DNA from: Cymbomonas tetramitiformis | Lineage: Eukaryota; Chlorophyta; Pyramimonadophyceae; Pyramimonadales; Pyramimonadaceae | Length of the DNA stretch: 64,000 nt | NCBI GenBank assembly: GCA_001247695.2 | Contig: LGRX02029197.1 | Location: forward strand, 47,583 to 111,582 | Reading direction: 5' to 3' | Shown here: piece after piece, positions 56,076 through 64,000 of the stretch | Layout of the letters: every line of letters starts with the position of its first letter | Numbering within the stretch: the first letter of the stretch is position 1 | Program-made: the position numbers and the translations under genes | The notes under the pieces: generated by a model | What the model was told of the DNA's origin: nothing | The model's database searches: none | Seen by the model: only the letters and a program-made list of their open reading frames with translations

Positions 56076-57560
56076 ATTGCTGCACCCGTGTCATACAGAT
56101 GACACGCAACATAATGCTTCCTGTATCACTGTGTGAACAAATATAGCTTGCAGAATTATTCTAGGTCAAACAGAATCAACTTTATCAGCTTTCACACACT
56201 CGAGCTCACTTAAAAATAATGGACACTATCGACATAATTTTTTCACCACAAAAACACCTGCATTCGTACGAAGTTCAAATGTTTGACCTTACAGAGATAC
56301 AATATCAAACTATGATGAACGCGCGTTTAAAGATTGAACCGTATCGCAGGTTGGTTCAAAATGTCGTTGTTCGCAAAGATCAAACTACGTTTTGCAACAT
56401 CAAGGATAATTATCTAATCAGAAACTTGGAGATGGGTGATATTTTGAACTTTCGAAAGTACACGAGAGACCAATCTGCGTGGCTCGATGAGCAACACAAG
56501 GTACGCGTTCATATTTCAACGTTCCATAGCTTCGCAAACCGCAAATCTGCTTTTTGTTACAAATCGGACAACAAGCGGTTGTTCTGTGTGTTATGCAGAT
56601 ATGTGATATCCGAGTATGCATGGATTATAATTGTTGTATAATCCAAACTGAGCACGGTAGTGGACCACCATACAAAAATCGTTGGTTTATATGGTTTATC
56701 ACGACAATTACGAATCAACTTTTGTTTGATTTTTTGTCCGTCGCGAACTATTTTACACCAGATGACTTAGACGCGATGTATTTTACTTCCAATAAAGACT
56801 GGTTTAAGAATACCACTTTCCTGCAGAATTTGGCTAAGAAAGGTTTTGACCGTCAAATGTATTTGAGCCACGTCGAACATTTTAACCTTTTTACGGTTGA
56901 GTTACCGGAGTTTCTTACACCCAAATATGAGTTCAACTACAAACACTACGCACCTCTATTCCAAGCATACAACATTATTACTTTGGCTCAATTCGAAGAG
57001 TGTTTGTTGAAGGACAACGAAAAGAATGCTTTTGCAGCCTGGTTTTACCAGGCAGAACTGAACATGATGCGTTATGACCTTTGGAAAGCAAAACAATGGG
57101 ATTCGGAAGACTTTTTCACTCAGGCGGACATGAATACGCTCGAATACGCAATTCGAAATGTGCGTACTTGTGATTTTGAAGACGAGGACGCCCACCACCA
57201 CATCGTCCAAGAACTTTATGAGTCTATCGATAATAAAAAACGAAGAAAAATTGCTTGGTCAAGCAATATTTAGTTGGATTAGTCACTTTTTTTCCAACGT
57301 TCAATTGTTGTGTGACATTTGAAGATACAGACTGTATTTGTCGTATTTATTTATTGAGTTTCATGCTATGTTGAAGGCTTTGTAAATTGAAGGCGACGGT
57401 TGAACCGCCTGTATAATCGTTTTAGAAGTCCGGTTGGGGCGCGACTTTTCGGAAAGTGTATGCGTGGCTAAAACAGTATTGTGTCCCGTGAACTTTTCCG
57501 GGGCGAACGTTCCCTGTGACAGTCAATCTTTGACTTATCTCGCACGATACGCCGATACAT
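56076..57560 (+). repeat. Diverged inverted duplicate of 19.43-20.85 kb (copy B)
   Basis: This copy carries the full-length gene (56219-57273), its promoter flank (AACTTTATCAGCTT.., TGACACGCAACATA..) and 3' flank (TTGTTGTGTGACATTT, AGATACAGACTGTATTTG). A further block with GCGCGACTTTTCGGAAA lies near 57.43-57.56 kb. The matching parts of copy A lie in opposite orientation. Confidence 0.8.
56219..57273 (+). CDS. AT-rich hypothetical protein, two overlapping frames (intron or frameshift)
   Basis: The ATG at 56219 opens a frame to 56641 (MDTIDIIFSPQKHLHSY..). A second frame, open from at least 56554, continues to 57273 (..RWFIWFITTITNQ..KNAFAAWFYQAELNMM..DNKKRRKIAWSSNI). They form one gene by comparison with the remnant at 20.5-20.75 kb, which keeps both ends. 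The join may be a 98-nt intron (56501-56598, GTACGC to TTATGCAG, phase 0, giving 318 residues) or a one-base shift near 56.6 kb. The C-terminal KKRRK is a nuclear-localisation-like patch. The family is unknown. Confidence 0.6.
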
Positions 57561-57970
57561 TCTGTAAGGCTCGCTTTCAAGTGCAGTCGGGGGTACGTCC
57601 CGCCTCCGGAACGTCCGGTTCATCCACAGACCTTGCCTTATTCACACTGTCGGCCAGCGGGCAAACTCTCGCCGCAGCCGGTGACGGACTATTCGAAGCT
57701 CGCGGTTTAGCAACTGGCTTGTGCTCCGACACCTTTGAAGGTGGTCTGCTAGGCGAGAATTTTTGTTCGGTCATGCGGAGTTTGCTTGTTGTTTATTGGC
57801 GGGCGTACAAACAGTGGCTTTACCCAAAGCCTCTATCTTGTGGTGTATAAAAACTTTTATGATGCCTTGTTCAAAAAAAAAACTATGCACTTGCTGCCTT
57901 TAATATATCACAAAATGCACCGTATAAATATATCAGGTTTTGCCACAAATCAAAAATCAATCGTGTTGTT
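57274..57970. other. Region without a convincing gene
   Basis: This 697-base stretch holds the 3' flank of the gene above and the duplicated block at 57.43-57.56 kb. A plus frame at 57434-57850 is partly conserved in copy A (RDFSE(N/S)VCVA(E/K)TVLCPV) but has no early ATG. It could be coding remnant or structured non-coding sequence. Confidence 0.4.
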
Positions 57971-59269
57971 ATGATGTCGGTACACATATTTTGTATGCCA
58001 TTTATCAAAAATCCACAAGCATCAACAGATACATGTGTTATCTGTGACCAAAACAGTTATAACCTTGATTTTATATTACCATGTGAACACAAATTTCATT
58101 TTGATTGCATAAAAAAATGGGCCGACACAGGAAAAGATACCTGTCCTTTATGCAGAAAACCGGATAGTTTAAAAAGTCTGACATCACATCAAAAAATAAA
58201 TAAAACGAATAATGTCGATTTTTTTAAACCGGAAGATTACATACATATACTTGACACTAATGACATAGATAACCTGAAAGTCGATTATAAACATTACGAG
58301 CTTTTGGGTAAAGTGTACGAATTATATATGGATAATAAAAAGATTGATGGTCATTTTGTTATAAAGTATAAATCGGACCTTATAAAATATAAGCTTTATG
58401 AAAAAGCATTAAAAAAAATAACAAACAGTGAAATTGATATCAGGTTTGTAGTAAGTTTAAAAGAGGATCTAAAAATGTACAACCTTTATCATAAAGCTTT
58501 GATAAAAACCTCATGTAAAGATCAAGCAGGTAATAAAGTATTATTAAAAGAATACAAAGAGGTTTTTAAAAATACCAAAGTAAGTGACATACTTGACGAC
58601 AACTTTAATGATCTATTAAATGGAAGTAATTTGCTTTCTTACGTGCTTCAAAAAGCAGACGAACAGAATTTATTAATATCAAACGACCTTAATATTTTGA
58701 ACACAATTTTTGTGGACGATGAACTTTTAATCGAATCTTATTGTAACTTAATAAAGTCTGGTAAAGTAGACGTCAGTAATATTGAAGAAATTTTACACGT
58801 TGTACATTTTAGGTGGGAAGAGAAAATATACAAGAATCTGGTACAAAATCTAAATAGTATAGATGAAATCAAACCATTTGAGAATGAATTAAAAAAGTTG
58901 TATTTGTTAGGGGAAGCGTATGCTCATTTGTTGATGAGACCGGAAACGACATACGAGGATATCGAGAGATATACCAATTTTCTTGGATTGAGCAAAAAAA
59001 ATGTGTACCTGTATGCAATAAAAAACAAAATAATAAACAAATCTAATATTAAAAACTGCGAAATTACCGTGAAAAATTTAGGTTTATATGACATGTTTAA
59101 AAAGCGATATCACACTTACAGTGATAGTGAATCTGAAAGGCCATCGTCCGATTCTGACCTTGACGAAGTGGTAAGTTCAGATGAGATTACCAGCCGAAGT
59201 AAGAGGAAGAGCGAAACAGGTGAAAGTACAATCAAAAAAAGTGCACGGTTCTCAATGTTGCAATTATGA
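57971..59269 (+). CDS. RING-H2 finger protein with helical repeats
   Basis: The protein has 432 residues from the ATG at 57971. Residues 22-62 form a RING-H2 finger: CVICDQNSYNL..CEHKFHFDCIKKW..CPLCRK. The long middle is built of helical units of about 35-40 residues beginning with similar (D/N)-x-x-Y-(K/H)-x-A-L patterns (KYKLYEKALKKITNSE; MYNLYHKALIKTSCKD). The C-terminus is Ser/Asp/Glu-rich with a basic end. It probably acts as an E3 ubiquitin ligase. It is strongly AT-rich, like the RING gene at 9.0 kb. Confidence 0.7.
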   Translation: MMSVHIFCMPFIKNPQASTDTCVICDQNSYNLDFILPCEHKFHFDCIKKWADTGKDTCPLCRKPDSLKSLTSHQKINKTNNVDFFKPEDYIHILDTNDIDNLKVDYKHYELLGKVYELYMDNKKIDGHFVIKYKSDLIKYKLYEKALKKITNSEIDIRFVVSLKEDLKMYNLYHKALIKTSCKDQAGNKVLLKEYKEVFKNTKVSDILDDNFNDLLNGSNLLSYVLQKADEQNLLISNDLNILNTIFVDDELLIESYCNLIKSGKVDVSNIEEILHVVHFRWEEKIYKNLVQNLNSIDEIKPFENELKKLYLLGEAYAHLLMRPETTYEDIERYTNFLGLSKKNVYLYAIKNKIINKSNIKNCEITVKNLGLYDMFKKRYHTYSDSESERPSSDSDLDEVVSSDEITSRSKRKSETGESTIKKSARFSMLQL

Positions 59270-59333
59270 AATTGCAAAAATAAGCATGCGAATAATTAAA
59301 CTAGACCACGTCGCTCTCCGTATGTGCCGTGGG

Positions 59334-59346
59334 TATATATATATAT
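59334..59346 (+). promoter_or_regulatory. TATA repeat promoter
   Basis: A TATATATATATAT run lies 48 bases before the ATG at 59394, the standard arrangement in this genome. Confidence 0.5.
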
Positions 59347-59393
59347 CTGTATACAATCACTTTGTTCATAGCACCCTTTAAACCTTCCGTATC

Positions 59394-59939
59394 ATGCGGC
59401 TCCGTAACACTCCCCGAGGGTCCGCGTGGTCCGAGCGCTTCATCGTCGCGTGCGTATCCCTGGCGCTGCTGGATGTGGGCCTTCACTTTCATCAGCATTA
59501 CCACGAGCAGTACCGCAGAATTGTGCGCAAACAAAGCGAAGCGCAGCGCCTGCGCGACGCCGTGTGCGAGGACGGCACCGGCGACACCAAAGGCTGGTCG
59601 CCGGAGTTCGTCGACTGCGAGCGAATCACACAGGTTTCCGAGGACCAATCCCGCGCGCTGCCCGCCGTGATGGGGGCCATCGAGCGCACGACGGACGACG
59701 TCGTGCTGCTGGCGCGACTAATCTCTCGCGGCGCGCTGCGCGACTTTTGCGACAACGCCCTCATCGTCTTTGTCACCGGCCTGCTCGGCGGCGTGGGAGC
59801 CTACGTCTTCACCCGGACGCAGCGCGCGCTGACGCACGAGCCGCTCTGGCCGACCCTACCCGCGTACAGTCTCGCGAGCGTGCCGACGCCGCTGATCGAT
59901 AGCGCCGGAAGAGAGGTGTCCTATCGAAACGCGCACTGA
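59394..59939 (+). CDS. Two-span membrane protein
   Basis: The protein has 181 residues from the ATG at 59394. Hydrophobic segments lie at about 17-30 (FIVACVSLALLDVGL) and 121-138 (ALIVFVTGLLGGVGAYVF), with a charged helical region and two cysteines between. No family was recognised. A virion envelope protein is possible. Confidence 0.5.
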   Translation: MRLRNTPRGSAWSERFIVACVSLALLDVGLHFHQHYHEQYRRIVRKQSEAQRLRDAVCEDGTGDTKGWSPEFVDCERITQVSEDQSRALPAVMGAIERTTDDVVLLARLISRGALRDFCDNALIVFVTGLLGGVGAYVFTRTQRALTHEPLWPTLPAYSLASVPTPLIDSAGREVSYRNAH

Positions 59940-59991
59940 TTTTTTAAACGCCCTTTCTGTAATATTTGTACGGGCGGACCGATCCGCAATC

Positions 59992-62448
59992 ATGTATACC
60001 GACGAGGCCATAGTGCAGGCTATAACGTCGGTGGATCGCGCTCCCACCGTGGAAGCGTCTTACCAAAACATGTTTCGCGTCGATACGGGCGGAGCGCACC
60101 ATAGGCGACCGGACGGACGCACCCTGCTGCACATGGCCGCCGAACACAACCTGCGCAAGGTTTGTGCGGCGCTTCTGCGCGCGGGCGTATCTCCGCGAAC
60201 GCGTTGCAATAAGCAATGCACGGCGCTTCACGTGGCGGCCGTGAGGGCCGACTCCAGAGTGGTGCGGCTGCTGGCCCGCAGCGATCCCGCCACCGTCAAT
60301 AGCCGCGATAACCACGGCAACACGCCCCTGCACGTCGCCATGCTGCGGGACGACCCCAGCGTAGCCCGCGCGCTGATCACCCATCGAGCGGACGTGAATG
60401 ACCGTAATTACGAGGGGCAGACGCCCTTGCACCTGGCGTGCTTTCAAGGAAACCAACGTGTGGTGAGGTGTCTGATGTGCAAGCCCGCCGTGATTGCCAC
60501 GTGCTTGGACAAGGTGGGGAACAGCGTGCTTCATTACGCGGCGAGGTGCGCCAACGGCGTGTGCATGGAGCTGTGTCTGCTGAAAAAAGGCGTCGATGGT
60601 GCGGACGAAGTGAAACACTTGATCAACTCCCGGAACAATTTCGGCATGACGGCCGCGCACGTTGCCGCGGAGCATGCCAATCTGACCACGTTAGCGATAC
60701 TGTACGACTACGACGCGGATCTCAACGCAAAGTGTAATTGCGAGTATACGACGCTGGATCTGTGTGTGCGAGCGGCCGGCACGTACTGCAGCACGACCGC
60801 GGGCTGGTCCAACGGCGGAGATATCACCCAGGACGTAAACTCGACGCAGACCGTCTCCGTGGATCACATTCTGAAATGCCTGAAGTTTCTTTTTAAAATC
60901 GGGGTGCCCACGCGTTCATCCCGCTCCACGGTGCTGCACACCGCTTGCTTAGCGCGGTCGGCGTCCGCGCAAGTGGTGCGCGCCTTGCTCATTATGGACC
61001 CTTCCCTGCTTAACGAGTTGGACGCAGACAACATGAGCCCGCTGCTGCACGCTGCCCGCAACCGGTACGCCAGCAAAGAGATCGTCCGCGTGGTCGCGGC
61101 GCTTCTAGATGCGGGGGCGGATCATGCCCGTCGCGACTCGAACGGCATGGATGTGATGCTCTCCTCGGTCTGCTCAGGGAACCGGGCTCTGTTTCACATG
61201 CTGCTGAAACGCAAAGCGCCCACCTTTCGCTGCGACAGCGTCGCTCACTCCGGGGCGAACGCGCTGCACTTGGCAGCGGGCGGGCATAGCGTCGCTCTAT
61301 TTGGTGATGTGCTGCGGGTGATGCACGCCAACGGCAAAGCCGCTAACGCGACGGACGCCTTGGAAAAGACGTGCTATCACTACGCGGCGAGCACAGCGAG
61401 CGTGGCCGTCACCGAGATTGTCCTGCGGGCGCTGCCCATAACGACGATGCGCAGGGTGGACGCCAACGGGGCCACACCGTTGCACCTGGCGGTGCAGTCC
61501 ACGAATGACGACGATACGGTCACACAGAAGCTGATACTGTTCGCCGCGAAGTTTGACGTCGACGCGCAAACCATCGTCGGACACTCCGCGCTGCATATGG
61601 CGGTGTCCCAAAAAAACGTGACGCGCATCGAGTGTCTGCTCATGCTGGGTGCGGATGTCGATCTGCAGAACACGAACAAGGAATCGCCACTAACCTTGGC
61701 CGTGCGCGACGGCGACGTATCCACGGTGCGAGCTCTGTTTCCGATGCACCGCCGTGGGAAGGCGCATCGCACCGACGCGGAGGCGGAATCTCCTGTGCAC
61801 GTCGCCGCGCGCAGCGGCAACGTGACGCTGCTGGAATATCTGCTTACCGCTCGTCCCGAGCTAACTCGGAAACTGATCAACCAGTCCAACCGCGAAACCT
61901 GCACCCCGCTGCATGTCGCGGTCGGGTTTCAGCAGACCGCGGCGGTGAACATGCTCATAAAGTACGGCGCGAACGTCACCCTGCGCGACCGTCACGAGGA
62001 TACCCCGGCGATGCTCGCCGATTCGATGCAAAACGCGGTCATCGCGGACATGCTGCGTGCAGCCCCACCCCCGAATCGTCGCAACCGGCGTGGCAACATG
62101 AGGCCGTCCACGCGCGATGCGGATTCGGAGCGCTCGCAGTCGCAGCAAGAGCAATATGACATGGAGTCGGTCTTGAATTTCATCCTCGGAGAACCTCAGA
62201 AAACTCGCAAAAAGCCCAAAAAACGCGCTAAGTCCAACGCGGCGGCCGGCGTGCCGCTCGTGAAGGCGACGCTGACGAGCGACGCGCATAAAAAACCCAC
62301 CTGCGCGATCTGCCTGGAGTCGGTTCCGGACACGGTGCTAATGCCCTGTTTTCACATGCACACATGCGGCGATTGCACAACAAATTTGCAATTTTGCCCC
62401 ATATGCAAAAGCGTCATTGAAGATCGGCGCAAAGTCTTTAAAGATTGA
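59992..62448 (+). CDS. Ankyrin-repeat protein with C-terminal RING
   Basis: The protein has 818 residues from the ATG at 59992. About 15 ankyrin units cover residues 35-690 (TLLHMAAEHNLRKVCAALLRAG; TPLHVAMLRDDPSVARALI; TPLHLACFQGNQRVVRCLM and so on). A basic, Ser/Gln-rich linker follows, then a C3HC4 RING at about 765-806 (CAICLESVPDTVLMPCFHMHTC..CPICKS), the XIAP/MDM2-type C-terminal finger. It would select targets by the ankyrins and ubiquitinate them by the RING. It is the largest viral-type protein here. Confidence 0.85.
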   Translation: MYTDEAIVQAITSVDRAPTVEASYQNMFRVDTGGAHHRRPDGRTLLHMAAEHNLRKVCAALLRAGVSPRTRCNKQCTALHVAAVRADSRVVRLLARSDPATVNSRDNHGNTPLHVAMLRDDPSVARALITHRADVNDRNYEGQTPLHLACFQGNQRVVRCLMCKPAVIATCLDKVGNSVLHYAARCANGVCMELCLLKKGVDGADEVKHLINSRNNFGMTAAHVAAEHANLTTLAILYDYDADLNAKCNCEYTTLDLCVRAAGTYCSTTAGWSNGGDITQDVNSTQTVSVDHILKCLKFLFKIGVPTRSSRSTVLHTACLARSASAQVVRALLIMDPSLLNELDADNMSPLLHAARNRYASKEIVRVVAALLDAGADHARRDSNGMDVMLSSVCSGNRALFHMLLKRKAPTFRCDSVAHSGANALHLAAGGHSVALFGDVLRVMHANGKAANATDALEKTCYHYAASTASVAVTEIVLRALPITTMRRVDANGATPLHLAVQSTNDDDTVTQKLILFAAKFDVDAQTIVGHSALHMAVSQKNVTRIECLLMLGADVDLQNTNKESPLTLAVRDGDVSTVRALFPMHRRGKAHRTDAEAESPVHVAARSGNVTLLEYLLTARPELTRKLINQSNRETCTPLHVAVGFQQTAAVNMLIKYGANVTLRDRHEDTPAMLADSMQNAVIADMLRAAPPPNRRNRRGNMRPSTRDADSERSQSQQEQYDMESVLNFILGEPQKTRKKPKKRAKSNAAAGVPLVKATLTSDAHKKPTCAICLESVPDTVLMPCFHMHTCGDCTTNLQFCPICKSVIEDRRKVFKD

Positions 62449-62469
62449 TAAAGCCATGTAATGTGTTTG

Positions 62470-62918
62470 TTACTGAAAGAACCATGATCGAACACTTTTA
62501 GGAAAATTTTTATTTGTATATATAGTGCGTGCGAGTCGTTTAACGTTATACTGCGCGACGCAATCGCGAACGAAGTCGCTGCGAAATCGAGCGGATTGCG
62601 AGTTCGCGTAAAGGGCGTAAAAGTCCTTGTCGAAACTGGCGTCCAGACGGGTTCTGCGCAGCGTCTCAGGGGTCGCGTTATCGTTCTGTGGGTAAAACAC
62701 AGCCAAACAGACGAAGACGATCACGGTCACGACGAAAAAACCCGCGATCCCGAGACCGCATGCGCGTGTTGGACAGTGTTGGACATGCGCAACTGCGTGT
62801 TAGTATGTCGTCGTTAGCATGTACTTAGGACACCGATAGCACGTCTGACGTCAACGTTAGCATGTCATTATCACACACGAGTTACAATATCATCATTATT
62901 GTAAACATGCTTGTTCAT
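62470..62918 (-). CDS. Single-span membrane protein, probably two exons
   Basis: The 3' part (to a stop at 62470) encodes a transmembrane segment (GLGIAGFFVVTVIVFVCLAVF) and a basic domain, but has no ATG. Upstream, TACTAACACGCAG resembles a branch point plus 3' splice site. An ATG at 62918 behind AT-rich sequence (AGTATAATATTTATT) starts MNKHVYNNDDIVT. An intron 62793-62878 (GTGTGT to ACGCAG, 86 nt, phase 1) joins them to 120 residues. The reading frame fits exactly, which supports but does not prove the model. Confidence 0.45.
62793..62878 (-). other. Putative 86-nt intron
   Basis: This segment begins GTGTGT and ends TACTAAC-ACGCAG, with the yeast-like branch-point heptamer about 6 bases before the 3' end. 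Two more partial copies (CATGCTAAC) lie upstream in the same segment, so the motif may be a repeat rather than a branch point. Confidence 0.4.
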
Positions 62919-63072
62919 TGAATAAATATTATACTGCGCCGCGCCAAGTTGTATACTCCTACAAGACCCCGCAAAAAACGAGGGTTCAAGTAAAGACGCC
63001 CGTTACCGGCCGCGTTATAAATACAACACCGCAACTACCGCGAATATCAACTTAACACCGCACCGCAACAGA

Positions 63073-64000
63073 ATGTCTATTGTGGATTCATTTGCCACCC
63101 TTTGCATGCCCGACGGGCCAGGATGCGTCGACGATACTCAAATAAGTTTTTCGTCGGACGTTTTTAAAAAGTATCGAGAACAAGCGATTAGCGAGCTTGA
63201 TGCTAACAAAGTGGTAGAATCGCCTCTGTATACAGACTTTCTCAGAGACTGCCGAAAAATGTTAGAAGATGGGTTTATGCAACCTCCGCGCGTAGACGTG
63301 GAACAGGCGGGCATAGGCGCCTTTGAACATTTTAAAACATTACATGGGAAGGAATATTTCACGCATCTGAAAAATGCTTTAACACAACACGTTTCGTCCG
63401 AAGCGCAAGAACCGAAGCGAATGCGCCCAAACGTTAGAAAACAATCGGTAGAAAATATAATGAGTGATTTAGAGGGAGTTTACAACAACCCCATCTTTAG
63501 CGAACTTGCAATCGCGTTGGCCGAAGCTTTTACTTTCGTACCACACAGCACATTTTTGGAAAAATTAGAGCTTATGTGGTCTACGTTTGCAAACAGCGAC
63601 GCGTTCAAACAGAAAGCCCACGTATGCGTGGTATTGAGCAAGCAGGCGCAGGATACCCATCAATTTTACGAGAAATCAAATTATTGGATCGCGATGCTTT
63701 TGCACAACACCGTTACGGACAGCAACACCGTTACGGACAGCAAGATTAGGTTTTGCCTGACGCCATCCGAAATATCGCAGATGAGTGAGAGCGCGCGGAA
63801 TTCTTTTGCGTACGTTTATTGCGACGACGCGACATTTAGCGGCACCCAACTGAAGGAAACTATTTCCGCATGCGGAAATATCACCTTACACGTCGTAGTG
63901 CCTTACGCGACTGAGTACGCGTTCAGGCAAATTGAACACCTGTCCAACTTTTTATACGACCGGGAAAATGTAAATATCATGCCCGCGTGGACCAACAAAC
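63073..64000 (+). CDS. Phosphoribosyltransferase-like protein (partial, runs off the window)
   Basis: The ATG at 63073 starts a frame open to the end. The first 220 residues are helical (MSIVDSFATLCMPDGPGC..). Then FAYVYCDDATFSGTQLKETI matches the PRPP-binding strand-loop (DD-x-x-(F/Y)-SG-x-Q) of phosphoribosyltransferase-fold proteins found in protist viruses, followed by NITLHVVVPYATEYAF. A direct duplication of NTVTDS (residues about 216-227) is visible. Enzyme and substrate are unknown, and the C-terminus is outside. Confidence 0.55.
   Translation, partial: MSIVDSFATLCMPDGPGCVDDTQISFSSDVFKKYREQAISELDANKVVESPLYTDFLRDCRKMLEDGFMQPPRVDVEQAGIGAFEHFKTLHGKEYFTHLKNALTQHVSSEAQEPKRMRPNVRKQSVENIMSDLEGVYNNPIFSELAIALAEAFTFVPHSTFLEKLELMWSTFANSDAFKQKAHVCVVLSKQAQDTHQFYEKSNYWIAMLLHNTVTDSNTVTDSKIRFCLTPSEISQMSESARNSFAYVYCDDATFSGTQLKETISACGNITLHVVVPYATEYAFRQIEHLSNFLYDRENVNIMPAWTNK

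Noticed and set aside
57577..57774. 65-codon minus frame with an ATG
   Set aside because: Low-complexity Ser/Pro/Ala composition, antisense to a partly conserved block, and no counterpart in the duplicate copy.

Overview
The window looks like part of a large double-stranded DNA virus of a unicellular eukaryote, either a free or episomal genome or a copy integrated in a host nuclear genome. The best lineage clue is a gene near 36.5-37.3 kb that resembles a herpesvirus/HK97-type capsid maturation protease followed by a scaffold-like region. Together with a UL52-like primase, FEN1-like and ERCC4 nucleases, a viral TBP and TATA-box promoters, this suggests a mirusvirus- or herpes-like relative (Duplodnaviria). 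The window contains no major capsid protein, portal, terminase or DNA polymerase, so this placement is inference.

Layout. 0-8 kb: ERCC4 nuclease, primase, KH protein, Erv1-like thiol oxidase, F-box/ankyrin-like protein, glycosyltransferase and FEN1-like nuclease. 8-28 kb: membrane and cysteine-rich secreted proteins, type II membrane glycosyltransferase-like proteins, a protein kinase divergent from a TBP, and scattered AT-rich genes (RING proteins, long helical proteins, several paralogues). 28-39.4 kb: large unassigned proteins, a P-loop protein, an NlpC/P60-like protein, the protease/scaffold pair and a proline-rich surface protein. 39.5-53.6 kb: a 14-kb non-LTR retrotransposon on the minus strand, flanked by a 10-bp direct repeat. 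It encodes an ORF1 protein, an Ulp1-like protease, an EEP endonuclease, a reverse transcriptase and RNase H. 53.6-64 kb: paralogous fragments, an inverted duplicate of the 19.4-20.9 kb region, RING and ankyrin-RING proteins, and the start of a phosphoribosyltransferase-like gene.

Genes lie on both strands with short gaps. Many have a TATA element (TATAAATA, TATATATA or TATAGATAC) about 25-50 bases before the ATG, which fits a nuclear, Pol II-type promoter system served by the viral TBP. Several genes appear to contain spliceosomal introns: 78 nt in a KH gene, about 86 nt in a small membrane protein, and 895 nt with many repeats in a ceramidase-like membrane protein. Others are broken by one-base shifts at homopolymer runs, which may be sequencing errors or early decay.

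The proteins suggest DNA replication and repair (primase, FEN1, ERCC4), transcription (TBP, kinase, KH proteins), oxidative folding (Erv1), capsid maturation (protease/scaffold), glycan and membrane remodelling (glycosyltransferases, ceramidase-like protein, multi-pass proteins) and control of host ubiquitin pathways (RING, F-box-like, ankyrin-RING proteins).
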